The notes beneath the pieces are model-generated. The model saw nothing but the letters and a program-made list of their open reading frames with translations. It made no database searches and was not told the DNA's origin. Source: Cognatundibacterium rugosum (GTDB lineage: Bacteria > Pseudomonadota > Gammaproteobacteria > Burkholderiales > Burkholderiaceae_D). Taken from it: a stretch of 64,000 nucleotides of DNA. Position numbers and translations under genes: made by a program. The stretch's first letter is position 1, and every line of letters begins with the position of its first letter. The stretch lies in the NCBI RefSeq assembly GCF_014284365.1, contig NZ_JACOGG010000005.1, positions 179,511 to 243,510 on the forward strand, given 5' to 3'. Positions 44,129 through 53,468 of this stretch are shown here, one piece after another.

Positions 44129-46948
44129 TTAAGCCAACTGCAACAACATGGCGTTCGCTCGTTCTTTCTGCGCAGCACTGCCACCCTTCAGGACCTCATC
44201 CAACAATTCCTTAGCACCTTCTTTATCACCAATTTCCTGGTAGGCCACAGCGAGATCCAGCTTGGTCGCCATTTCTGCATTATCTGCCTCCACATGTTGC
44301 TCAGGGGCAGGTACATCCGAAGGCAGATCCAGACTGATACCAGACAAATCAAACTCAAATGCCGAAGCCTGATCTATTTCCTGCGGCACAGCTGAATGCG
44401 ATTCAGCGTCGGAATGCGGCTCGTCTTCAGCAGGCAAATCCAGTACAGCCAAAGATTCCTCAGCGTGGCTGGCCGGCGCCTCGGAAGCGGTGTCAGACAA
44501 AGCAAAATCAAGTGCGCCCAGGTCAACTTGATCAAAATCTAACAAATGACTGTCATCGACCGATGTTGCCGCAGCTTCAGCAATTACCGGCGCTTCCGCT
44601 GCTGGCTTGGCATCACCAAAATCAAAATCGATGGCACCAAAATCGACCTCCGGTACCGGCTCCTGCTGGGGCGCAGCGGATACAGGCTCAGGAATTTGCG
44701 GCACTTCAGCCAGATCCAGACCCAGATCAAAGTCCAGCGCACCAGCATCGAGATGTTGAGCGGAATCTGGCACATCCACTGCAACATTGGCAGTTGGCTC
44801 AGCAGTATCTTTGTTTTCCGCATGGGATGCGGTGTCTATGATACTGATCGCTTCCAGCATATCGCGCGACAAGGAATTCCCCAGCAGCGCATCCGGGTCC
44901 AGATCTTCCAAAGGCTGAGTCGAATTCCCCAGGCCCGCGGTAATCGAGGTATCCTGCTTCAGCTGACCACCCGCATACAAAGGATTACCAGGCTCCAGCG
45001 AGACTCCCATCGACGCCGCCTGCGCCCACTCATCACCAGCACCGCTGGTCATGCCATACAACTCACTGGCAAGTCGCTCAAACTGCTTAGTATCTTTACG
45101 TGCAAAGTAAATTTCCAGCAATTTCAGACGCACCGCGTGGCGGTCAGGCTGGGTACGCAAGGCTTCCTTCAGAATTTCCTCAGCCTGAGAATCGCGTCCA
45201 TAGGCAATATACACATCTGCCTCAGCGACCGGATCGACCTCATTGGCATCGAGCTGACTGGCAGAAGGCGCAAAATTCGAATTAAAGACACTGTTATTGG
45301 TATCCACACTCTGTCCACCCGTCGAGCCGAACATAGAATTCGCCTTCATACTGGAACCGGTCAGGATACTGTCTTCAAATTGTTGCATTTTTTTCTTGCG
45401 CTGGCTGGCCCAGAAGCCAGCACCACCGAGTACTGCAATCAAAGCGATACCAGCTGGCATCAGCCAGTCGGATATGCTTTCGAAGAAACTTGGCTCAGGT
45501 GCAGGAGGTGGTGGCGGCGGTACAGGTTTACGACGCACAACCGGTTTGTCACTGGCGGAGGCATCACTGGCCACCGTCGCACTGGCGGACGCTGCCACTG
45601 GCACAGATGCGAGCGCGGACGCACTTTCGGGTGTTTTGGTTGCAGAAGCCGAAGCAACTGCAGTCGCTGCAGGTAAGGACGCAGCCACTTTCGCTTTATC
45701 CGCAGCAGGTGTGGTCAACGCAGTTGCGGAAGCCTTATCCTGCTGCTTGGCTTTGGACGCTAATTCCGCTTCTTTCGCAGCCAGATCCTTATTTTTCACA
45801 TCCAGCAAACGCTGCAAATCACCGACATTTTTTTCCAATTCTTTGAGGCGGCTATTCGCTTCAGCGGTCGCTTTTTCTTTCGCAATCTTATCCTCTTCCG
45901 CAACGCCCTTACCTTTACCGCCTTTCACATCGGCAGGCGCGGCTTTAGAAAGTTTCAGTTTATCCGGTGAATCACCAGTTGGAGTAGGTAATTCCTTTAC
46001 TTTCGCCGTGATGGAACCGCTCGCTGTTTGCTTACCTGCGCTGCGCTTTTCAGCAGGCGCACGCTCAACTTGCTCGGCCAATTTGCCACGATAGGAATTA
46101 AAGTCAGCTGCATGTGCCATCACCACAGAATGGGCTTCGGCATTACTTGCCGCACTGGATTTGACGGCATCTGCATCGGGCACGACCAGAATCTGACCTG
46201 CACGCAAGCGATTCATGTTTTTACCCGTAAATGCATTCGGATTCGCACGGTACAAACCAACCAGCATCTGATCCAGTGATACGCCGTCAGGTTTGTAATT
46301 GCCAGCGATTTTACTGAGCGTATCGCCAGGTTTAACAACATGCTCGGTACCGGCTTTTACCGCTTGTGCTGCAGGTGCATTAGTATTTTTTTTTGTAGCT
46401 GAGGGCTGAATCGCAATCGCAGGCGCCTGCGAACTACGGTTACCCGCTTCCGGTGCAGCTTTGGCCGCTACAGAATTGGGTTGCGCCACTTGCGGTGCCT
46501 GGCCATTTCTAAGTTCCGCCGGATCCAGCAGGAAGGTGTACTCGCGCAGCAATTTACCATTAGATGATGTCATTTCCAACAACATATCAACAAATGGCTC
46601 ATTCATTGCCTGTGTCGAGCTAACCTTGATGATATAACCTGCCCCCTTGGGCTCGATGGAAAATCGCAGCGATAACAATGCCGCGTTGAATTCTATATTT
46701 GCCTGACGATACGCATCCGCAGAAGCCAGCTTAGGCACCAGAGAGCTGATTTCATCTTTGCCAGGCGAAGTCAGCTCAATTTCAGCCTTCAGTGGCTGCC
46801 CCAGAGCAGACAATACAGTCAGCCTTCCCATGCCTGTAGCGTGTGCGCTAGACATCACCATCAGAGTCGAAGCCACAGCAACGCCTAAGGCTTTGCGTCC
46901 CAGAGAAATCACAGATGTTCTTTTTTGTTTATGCATTTTGTCAGACAT
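44129..46948 (-). CDS. fimV: FimV-like peptidoglycan-binding polar protein
   Basis: A 939-residue FimV. A signal peptide ends near SSAHA; the N-terminal region GMGRLTVLSALGQPLKAEIE is the FimV signature. A LysM domain follows (HVVKPGDTLSKIAGNYKPDG, about 203-222). After an Ala/Lys-rich region with a coiled coil (about 365-405), there is one membrane helix (ADWLMPAG-like region near 505-525). The cytoplasmic acidic part ends in the FimV C-terminal TPR cap (ATKLDLAVAYQEIGDKEGAK). In relatives it supports type IV pili, polar organisation and cAMP signalling. The position between asd and truA is conserved in Burkholderiales. Confidence 0.93.
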   Translation of the reverse strand: MSDKMHKQKRTSVISLGRKALGVAVASTLMVMSSAHATGMGRLTVLSALGQPLKAEIELTSPGKDEISSLVPKLASADAYRQANIEFNAALLSLRFSIEPKGAGYIIKVSSTQAMNEPFVDMLLEMTSSNGKLLREYTFLLDPAELRNGQAPQVAQPNSVAAKAAPEAGNRSSQAPAIAIQPSATKKNTNAPAAQAVKAGTEHVVKPGDTLSKIAGNYKPDGVSLDQMLVGLYRANPNAFTGKNMNRLRAGQILVVPDADAVKSSAASNAEAHSVVMAHAADFNSYRGKLAEQVERAPAEKRSAGKQTASGSITAKVKELPTPTGDSPDKLKLSKAAPADVKGGKGKGVAEEDKIAKEKATAEANSRLKELEKNVGDLQRLLDVKNKDLAAKEAELASKAKQQDKASATALTTPAADKAKVAASLPAATAVASASATKTPESASALASVPVAASASATVASDASASDKPVVRRKPVPPPPPPAPEPSFFESISDWLMPAGIALIAVLGGAGFWASQRKKKMQQFEDSILTGSSMKANSMFGSTGGQSVDTNNSVFNSNFAPSASQLDANEVDPVAEADVYIAYGRDSQAEEILKEALRTQPDRHAVRLKLLEIYFARKDTKQFERLASELYGMTSGAGDEWAQAASMGVSLEPGNPLYAGGQLKQDTSITAGLGNSTQPLEDLDPDALLGNSLSRDMLEAISIIDTASHAENKDTAEPTANVAVDVPDSAQHLDAGALDFDLGLDLAEVPQIPEPVSAAPQQEPVPEVDFGAIDFDFGDAKPAAEAPVIAEAAATSVDDSHLLDFDQVDLGALDFALSDTASEAPASHAEESLAVLDLPAEDEPHSDAESHSAVPQEIDQASAFEFDLSGISLDLPSDVPAPEQHVEADNAEMATKLDLAVAYQEIGDKEGAKELLDEVLKGGSAAQKERANAMLLQLA

Positions 46949-47170
46949 ATTGGGAATTTGGCGAACAGGGGTTCGCTGGGATTAGCTAGTTAAGCCAAAA
47001 GAAACAAATATTGTTTCACGATAACATTAGCCACATAGCCGTGCAAGCTTAACGCTATTTATACACAGGGTAAATACATTAAGCCAGGTTGCTGCACTCT
47101 ACTCCCTGGAAACGTTGCAGCCATTTAACAGAAGTTCTCTATTGTAAATCGCCGGGCGGGCTCAGATCAT

Positions 47171-47202
47171 AAAAAAAGGGAGGTAAACACCCCCCTTTTT
47201 TA
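47171..47202 (-). terminator. Terminator after asd
   Basis: An imperfect inverted repeat (AAAAAAGGG-AGG and CCC-CCCTTTTTT, one internal mismatch) lies about 35 bp beyond the asd stop, in the 285-bp gap before fimV. Confidence 0.65.
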
Positions 47203-47233
47203 ACTTAATTTGCTACCAGATGTAACGATCTGA

Positions 47234-48358
47234 TCAATCTATCAAAATACGCAACATTCTGCGCAGAGGCTCTGCTGCCCCCCACAGCAACTGATCGCCG
47301 ACCGTGAATGCGCCTACATATTCAGGGCCCATCGCCAATTTACGGATACGCCCAACCGGGATGGTCATCGTTCCAGTGACAGCAACCGGAGTCAGATCAC
47401 GGATACTGTCTTCACGGGTATTCGGCACCACTTTTACCCATTCATTGTCCGCCGCGATCATGGCCTCGATATCAGCAACTGGCACATCTTTTTTCAATTT
47501 GAAAGTCAATGCCTGACTGTGGCAACGCATCGCGCCGATACGGATGCAGAAGCCATCCACCGGAACCGCCTGCGACCCAAAGGCCTCGCCCTGCCCCAGT
47601 ATCTTATTGGTTTCTGCCATGCCCTTCCATTCTTCTTTGGACATGCCATCACCAAGGTCTTTATCAATCCAAGGGATTAAAGAGCCACCGAGCGGCACAC
47701 CAAAATTTGCCGTTTCTGCATCGGAGAACGAGCGTTGTTTAGCGATGATTTTGCGATCTATTTCCAGAATCGCGCTCTTAGGATCATCCAGCAAGGCACG
47801 CACTTCCGCATTTAAACTTCCGTACTGCGTCAGCAATTCACGCATATGTTGTGCACCACCACCAGACGCCGCCTGATAAGTCTGGGTACTCATCCATTCA
47901 ACCAGACCAGCCTTATACAAGGCGCCAACACCCATTAACATACAACTGACGGTGCAATTACCACCAATCCAGTTTTTCTGACCTTTAACCAGTGCATCCT
48001 TGATCACCGGCAGGTTGACAGGATCCAGTACGATGACGGCATCGTCATTCATACGCAGGCTGGACGCGGCATCAATCCAGTGACCATTCCAGCCAGCTGC
48101 ACGCAATTGCGGGAAAACTGCGTTCGTGTAGTCGCCGCCCTGGCAGGTAATAATGATGTCGCATTTCTTGAGTTCATCAATATTATTTGCGTCCTTCAGT
48201 GTCTTTTCGTTTTTTGCCATCGCAGGTGCCTGACCACCCGTATTCGATGTAGAAAAAAACACAGGCTCTATATGCACGAAGTCATCTTCTTCCTGCATAC
48301 GCTGCATCAGAACCGAACCCACCATGCCACGCCAACCAACCAAACCAACCAGTTTCAT
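47234..48358 (-). CDS. asd: Aspartate-semialdehyde dehydrogenase
   Basis: A 374-residue enzyme that reduces aspartyl phosphate to aspartate semialdehyde, feeding lysine, diaminopimelate, methionine and threonine synthesis. [16 protein letters not shown] (4-19) is the NADP-binding start, and [14 protein letters not shown] contains the catalytic Cys. The second of two ATGs (48358) is chosen because AAGGA lies seven bases upstream. It is 57 bp after leuB in the leu-asd-fimV order. Confidence 0.95.
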   Translation of the reverse strand: MKLVGLVGWRGMVGSVLMQRMQEEDDFVHIEPVFFSTSNTGGQAPAMAKNEKTLKDANNIDELKKCDIIITCQGGDYTNAVFPQLRAAGWNGHWIDAASSLRMNDDAVIVLDPVNLPVIKDALVKGQKNWIGGNCTVSCMLMGVGALYKAGLVEWMSTQTYQAASGGGAQHMRELLTQYGSLNAEVRALLDDPKSAILEIDRKIIAKQRSFSDAETANFGVPLGGSLIPWIDKDLGDGMSKEEWKGMAETNKILGQGEAFGSQAVPVDGFCIRIGAMRCHSQALTFKLKKDVPVADIEAMIAADNEWVKVVPNTREDSIRDLTPVAVTGTMTIPVGRIRKLAMGPEYVGAFTVGDQLLWGAAEPLRRMLRILID

Positions 48359-48415
48359 CATTTTTCCTTTAAATTGCAGGATAGCCCACACCTGCTTTCA
48401 TCGTCTCTGACGACT

Positions 48416-49489
48416 TTAACGTGCTAAAGCCGCCACCACCGCCTGCCCCATCTCTGCCGTTCCTACCTTGGCAGTACCGGCTTCGTAAATATCCGGTGTG
48501 CGCAAACCTTGCGCCAGCACCGCTTTGACTGCCGCTTCTATACGGTCTGCCTGCTCTGCTTTGTTTAATGAATAACGCAACATCATCGCCGCCGACAGAA
48601 TAGTGGCTAGCGGATTAGCGATTCCCTTACCCGCGATATCCGGTGCCGAACCATGAGAAGGCTCATACAAGCCTTTATTGTTTGCATCCAGCGATGCCGA
48701 CGGCAACATGCCAATTGAGCCCGTCAGCATTGCTGCCGCATCCGACAAAATATCGCCAAACATATTGCCAGTCACGATGACATCGAACTTTTTCGGGGCG
48801 CGCACCAATTGCATCGCAGCGTTATCGACATACATATGGTCCAGAGCGACATCCGGATATTCGCGATGTACATCGCTCACGATATCTTTCCAGAACTGGA
48901 ATGTTTCCAACACATTTGCCTTATCGACGCTGGTCAGACGTTTGCCACGTTTCTGCGCAGTCTGGAAAGCGACATGCGCAATACGGCGAATTTCTGTTTC
49001 CGCGTAGCGCATGGTATCGAAACCTTCTCGCTCACCCTTGAACGGACCATCCGGACACTCACGCACACCACGTGGCTGGCCAAAATAAATGTCGCCGGTC
49101 AGTTCACGAATAATCAGTATATCCAGTCCCGACACCACTTCTGGCTTCAGCGTGGAAGCACCCGCCAGTTCAGGATACAAAATCGCAGGACGCAGATTTG
49201 CGAACAGCTTCAGATTTTTACGCAAACCGAGGATGGCCTGCTCAGGGCGCAATGCACGTTCCAGCGTATCGTATTTCCAATCACCGACTGAACCGAACAA
49301 TACCGCGTCCGCGTCCTGCGCCAGCTTCAAGGTGGCTTCAGGCAAAGGATGGCCAGCAGCTTCATATCCAGCACCGCCGACCGGTGCGATCTCCATTTCA
49401 AACTGTTCATCGAGTGCATTCAGCACATGCACGGCCTGCTCTACGATTTCAGGACCAATACCATCACCGGGCAAAATTGCAATTTTCAT
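48416..49489 (-). CDS. leuB: 3-isopropylmalate dehydrogenase
   Basis: A 357-residue NAD-dependent enzyme that oxidises and decarboxylates 3-isopropylmalate in leucine synthesis. It begins [15 protein letters not shown], and the signature [20 protein letters not shown] is present. The catalytic Lys is in [17 protein letters not shown]. The length is normal. It lies 93 bp after leuD. Confidence 0.97.
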   Translation of the reverse strand: MKIAILPGDGIGPEIVEQAVHVLNALDEQFEMEIAPVGGAGYEAAGHPLPEATLKLAQDADAVLFGSVGDWKYDTLERALRPEQAILGLRKNLKLFANLRPAILYPELAGASTLKPEVVSGLDILIIRELTGDIYFGQPRGVRECPDGPFKGEREGFDTMRYAETEIRRIAHVAFQTAQKRGKRLTSVDKANVLETFQFWKDIVSDVHREYPDVALDHMYVDNAAMQLVRAPKKFDVIVTGNMFGDILSDAAAMLTGSIGMLPSASLDANNKGLYEPSHGSAPDIAGKGIANPLATILSAAMMLRYSLNKAEQADRIEAAVKAVLAQGLRTPDIYEAGTAKVGTAEMGQAVVAALAR

Positions 49490-49582
49490 TTATTCTTTTT
49501 TCCTTAAGCTGCCGACTGCATTCCAGTCAGTCAGAACTGAGGCCAGACGCACACCATCAACGGCGTCTGGATACGCATTCGT

Positions 49583-50230
49583 TTATATCGTGTTTTGCAA
49601 CCAGGGTTGTGCTTGCAAGTGACGTTCTTCAAACGCACGGATTTTGTCAGCATGACGCAGAGTTAAACCAATATCATCCAGACCATTCATCAGACAGTAT
49701 TTGCGGAAAGGATCTATCTCAAAATGGAAATTGATCGCACCATCGCTCGTGCTCACAGTCTGTTGATTCAGATCGACCACCAGATGAAATCCAGGGAAAG
49801 CTTTGACCTGATTGAATAGCTGGTCTACCTGCGCCTCAGTCAGCACGACTGGCAACAAGCCATTTTTGTAGCAATTATTAAAGAAAATATCTGCAAAACT
49901 TGGTGCAATAATGACCTTGAATCCAAATTGTTCCAATGCCCACGGTGCATGTTCACGCGAAGAGCCGCAACCGAAATTTTTACGCGCCAGCAGCACAGAC
50001 GCACCCTGATAACGCGGCTGGTTCAAGACAAAGTCCGGATTCAGAGGACGCTGGCCATTATCCATACCCGGTTCACCGTGATCGAGATAACGCCATTCAT
50101 CGAAAAGATTCGGACCGAAGCCAGAACGCTTGATCGATTTCAAGAACTGCTTGGGAATGATCGCATCTGTATCGACATTCGCTCTGTCCATAGGAGCGAC
50201 CAGACCATTTAATAAAGTGAATTTATCCAT
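49583..50230 (-). CDS. leuD: 3-isopropylmalate dehydratase small subunit
   Basis: A 215-residue small subunit that combines with LeuC to isomerise 2- to 3-isopropylmalate. It starts [37 protein letters not shown] is the conserved small-subunit block. It follows the entericidin-like gene by 23 bp. Confidence 0.96.
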   Translation of the reverse strand: MDKFTLLNGLVAPMDRANVDTDAIIPKQFLKSIKRSGFGPNLFDEWRYLDHGEPGMDNGQRPLNPDFVLNQPRYQGASVLLARKNFGCGSSREHAPWALEQFGFKVIIAPSFADIFFNNCYKNGLLPVVLTEAQVDQLFNQVKAFPGFHLVVDLNQQTVSTSDGAINFHFEIDPFRKYCLMNGLDDIGLTLRHADKIRAFEERHLQAQPWLQNTI

Positions 50231-50253
50231 ATAGCAAACCAGTCGTGTTTTTC

Positions 50254-50376
50254 TTATTTTTTAGCTGCATTCTCAACTGCCTCGCCAGCCTTTTTGACAT
50301 CCTTACCAATACCTTGCACGGTATTGCAGGCTGACAGGGCGGAGGCACACAGGATCAGGGCGAATAATTTTTTCAT
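50254..50376 (-). CDS. Entericidin-like small lipoprotein
   Basis: A 40-residue protein too short for most gene finders: [20 protein letters not shown] followed by [20 protein letters not shown]. The lipobox LSAC puts the lipidated Cys at residue 17. The C-terminal [12 protein letters not shown] pattern is that of the entericidin A/B family, small cell-envelope lipoproteins linked to stationary-phase lysis or maintenance. The start at 50376 has AAAGGAAATAGT upstream. Genes of this type sit between leuC and leuD in many Burkholderiales, and here the gaps are 28 and 23 bp, so it is almost certainly co-transcribed. Confidence 0.88.
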   Translation of the reverse strand: MKKLFALILCASALSACNTVQGIGKDVKKAGEAVENAAKK

Positions 50377-50404
50377 ACTATTTCCTTTTACTTATTTTGC
50401 TGAA

Positions 50405-51808
50405 TCAGGATAAACGGCGCACATCAACGAAGTGCCCCTCAATACCAGCCGCAGCTGCCATCGCCGGAGAGACCAGATGCGTGCGGCCGCCCTGCCCCTG
50501 ACGTCCTTCAAAATTACGGTTAGAAGTAGAAGCGCAACGCTCACCCGGTTCCAGCCGGTCGGCATTCATCGCCAGGCACATCGAACATCCCGGTTCGCGC
50601 CATTCAAAACCGGCATCGCGGAAAATTTTATCCAGACCTTCACGTTCGGCCTGCTCTTTGACCAGACCTGAACCAGGCACAACCATTGCCAGTTTCACGT
50701 TCGAGGCACGGAACTTACCGCGCACGACAGCAGCGGCTTCGCGCAAATCCTCGATACGGGAATTGGTGCAGGAACCGATAAAAACTTTATCAATCCGGAT
50801 ATCAGAGATCGCGGTGTTTGGCTTCAATGCCATATAGACCAGTGCTTTTTCTATCGCATCACGTTTGACCGGGTCTTTTTCCAGATCAGGATCAGGCACG
50901 CGCGCATCCACAGCCACCACCATTTCAGGTGAAGTACCCCAAGTCACTTGCGGCAAAATTTCAGCGGCATTCAGTGTCACGACCAAATCAAATTTGGCGC
51001 CAGCATCGGAATGCAGCGTTTTCCAGTATTCGACTGCGCGATCCCATTGCGGGCCAACCGGCGAGAACGGGCGTCCACGCACATAATCGATTGTCGTTTG
51101 ATCAACCGCTACCATACCTGCGCGCGCCCCGGCCTCGATGGCCATATTACAGATGGTCATACGACCTTCCATCGACAAGCCACGGATCGCGCTGCCGGCA
51201 AATTCTATGGCATAGCCCGTACCACCTGCAGTTCCGATGCGACCGATCACTGCGAGTACGATATCTTTTGCGGTAACACCCTTAGGTAAAACACCGTCAA
51301 CCTGGACCAGCATGGATTTGGATTTTTTGGCGATCAGTGTCTGCGTCGCCAGCACGTGTTCGACTTCAGAGGTACCAATACCGTGTGCCAGGCAGCCAAA
51401 TGCGCCGTGGGTGGATGTATGTGAATCACCACACACCACCGTCATACCAGGCAAAGTTGCGCCTTGCTCAGGTCCGATCACATGCACAATCCCCTGACGC
51501 TTGTCATTCATACCGAAATAAGTCAGGCCGTACTGGCGCGCATTCGCATCCAGCGTTTCCACCTGCAACCGTGACACCGGGTCTGCTATACCACCCGCGC
51601 GATTTGTGGTCGGCACATTGTGATCAGCCACGACCAGGTTAGCTGCGTTGCGCCATGGCTGACGGTTGGTCAGCTTCAATCCTTCAAAGGCTTGCGGACT
51701 GGTGACTTCATGCAGCAAATGACGATCTATGTATAGGATTGCAGTACCATCGTCCTCGGAGTGAACAAGATGAGATTCCCATAATTTGTCATAGAGCGTT
51801 TTGAGCAT
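50405..51808 (-). CDS. leuC: 3-isopropylmalate dehydratase large subunit
   Basis: A 467-residue aconitase-family enzyme. The start at 51808 ([20 protein letters not shown]) matches the usual LeuC N-terminus; a longer frame upstream is rejected. The Fe-S cluster Cys residues lie in [10 protein letters not shown] and in [11 protein letters not shown]. It is the first gene of the leucine block. The 315-bp region upstream should contain its promoter. Confidence 0.96.
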   Translation of the reverse strand: MLKTLYDKLWESHLVHSEDDGTAILYIDRHLLHEVTSPQAFEGLKLTNRQPWRNAANLVVADHNVPTTNRAGGIADPVSRLQVETLDANARQYGLTYFGMNDKRQGIVHVIGPEQGATLPGMTVVCGDSHTSTHGAFGCLAHGIGTSEVEHVLATQTLIAKKSKSMLVQVDGVLPKGVTAKDIVLAVIGRIGTAGGTGYAIEFAGSAIRGLSMEGRMTICNMAIEAGARAGMVAVDQTTIDYVRGRPFSPVGPQWDRAVEYWKTLHSDAGAKFDLVVTLNAAEILPQVTWGTSPEMVVAVDARVPDPDLEKDPVKRDAIEKALVYMALKPNTAISDIRIDKVFIGSCTNSRIEDLREAAAVVRGKFRASNVKLAMVVPGSGLVKEQAEREGLDKIFRDAGFEWREPGCSMCLAMNADRLEPGERCASTSNRNFEGRQGQGGRTHLVSPAMAAAAGIEGHFVDVRRLS

Positions 51809-52123
51809 AATCTGAAGCCTGAAGATATTCTGAACAGAGAGTGTAAAGATGATAAAGGAGAGTGGACTTACATTTTTTTCGCATTTGATTATGCCACAAT
51901 TGTGCGATGCAGAAGCAAAAAAGCAGCCAAAATGGTGCAAGGAATTTCAATATAAAAATCAGTTATTAGCTTATGCACCAAATATTGAACGGCTATCTTC
52001 AAGAGAGAACTCAAAATTCCGATCAATATTTAGAACGCCAAACACCCCATCAGCAATGACACGTGGTGGCAAGCCGGGACTGCAGTCGGCGGCGAGACAG
52101 GAAATTGCAGCGCGACTAGAGAA
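51809..52123. other. Intergenic region between leuC and aroC
   Basis: About 315 bp with no supported gene. It is expected to hold the leuC promoter; CATAAT at 51887-51892 on the minus strand is a possible -10 element, but no good -35 matches it. A plus-strand frame through this region runs into the aroC gene and is not convincing. No leader peptide rich in Leu codons was found. Confidence 0.35.
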
Positions 52124-53197
52124 TCAGGCAACATCGCCGCACTGGGCGCGATGACGCAACACATGATCCATCAATACCAGCGCCAGCATTGCCTCTGCAA
52201 TCGGTGTGGCGCGAATACCGACGCAAGGATCATGGCGCCCAAACGTTTCTACCATCACCGGATTGCCATCTTTATCCACCGATCGGCGCGGAGTGCGGAT
52301 CGAAGAAGTAGGCTTAATGGCGATTGATACAGTGATATCCTGACCAGTTGAGATCCCCCCTAAAATACCACCCGCATTATTCGTCAGAAAACCTTCAGGT
52401 GTGAGCTCATCACCATGCTCAGAGCCTTTTTGCGCCACACAACGAAATCCTGCACCGATTTCCACGCCCTTGACCGCATTAATCCCCATCATGGCGTAAG
52501 CAATTTCCGCATCCAGTTTGTCGTAAATCGGCTCTCCAAGACCAACCGGTACATTTTGCGCGACCACATCGATTTTTGCGCCGATAGAATCGCCATCCTT
52601 GCGCAAGGCATCCATATAATCCTCCAGACGCGCAATCAGGGCCTGGTCTGCAGTCGGCGCAAAAAACGGATTCGCGGAGGTATGCGCCCAAGACTCTGTG
52701 GGAATAGCGATATCGCCCAGTTGCGTCATTCCACCTTTAAATTCTGTACCAAATTTTTGTTTCAGCCATTTTTTTGCAATCGCAGCAGCGCCGACTACTG
52801 GCGCAGTCAGACGCGCCGAAGAACGGCCACCGCCACGCGGATCGCGGATGCCGTACTTATTCCAGTAAGTGAAATCGGCGTGACCGGGACGGAAAGACTC
52901 TGTGATATTTCCATAGTCTTTACTGCGCTGATCCTGATTCCTGATCAGCAGCGCGATCGGAGTCCCGGTCGTCTTGCCTTGGTAAACACCGGACAAAATC
53001 TCTACCGTATCCGGCTCCTGCCGCTGCGTCACATGACGTGAGGTGCCCGGTTTGCGCCGGTCCAGCTCCAGTTGTATATCTGCCTCACACAATTCCAGCC
53101 CCGGTGGGCAGCCATCCACCACACAACCAATCGCAGGACCATGCGATTCACCAAAAGTAGTTACCGTAAACAAGGTTCCAAATGTATTGCCAGACAT
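52124..53197 (-). CDS. aroC: Chorismate synthase
   Basis: A 357-residue enzyme that converts EPSP to chorismate using reduced [21 protein letters not shown] (about 16-33), [11 protein letters not shown] and [20 protein letters not shown] are family signatures. It is complete, with a normal start. No aromatic-pathway neighbours are present. Confidence 0.97.
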   Translation of the reverse strand: MSGNTFGTLFTVTTFGESHGPAIGCVVDGCPPGLELCEADIQLELDRRKPGTSRHVTQRQEPDTVEILSGVYQGKTTGTPIALLIRNQDQRSKDYGNITESFRPGHADFTYWNKYGIRDPRGGGRSSARLTAPVVGAAAIAKKWLKQKFGTEFKGGMTQLGDIAIPTESWAHTSANPFFAPTADQALIARLEDYMDALRKDGDSIGAKIDVVAQNVPVGLGEPIYDKLDAEIAYAMMGINAVKGVEIGAGFRCVAQKGSEHGDELTPEGFLTNNAGGILGGISTGQDITVSIAIKPTSSIRTPRRSVDKDGNPVMVETFGRHDPCVGIRATPIAEAMLALVLMDHVLRHRAQCGDVA

Positions 53198-53468
53198 AAT
53201 TTTTGCAGTTCAGGTTAGTCGGATTGATCGGTCATTCTAACAGCCTTCGGGAATGCCGCATGCAAGCAATCCATGGAAAAAACCAGCTTATCATTGGCAA
53301 ATTTAAAATAATTTGCTAATTCAACGCAGTGTGACTGACAGAGTGTTTTATTATTGCCAAATAAAAAAACTTTAGACTTGGCTGGCATCGTTTTTAATGT
53401 CATAGTTCCACAAGGAACAATTCCACCCCGTCCCGCACAAAAAAGTCCAGCATGGAGCCGCATTTCCG

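Noticed and set aside
45460..46100. Long plus-strand frames opposite fimV and other GC-biased genes
   Set aside because: These are shadows of Ala/Lys-rich coding sequence; the minus-strand frame has the signal peptide, LysM and TPR cap.
51849..52154. Plus-strand 101-residue frame between leuC and aroC
   Set aside because: It runs into aroC on the opposite strand, has no family resemblance and lacks a convincing start signal.
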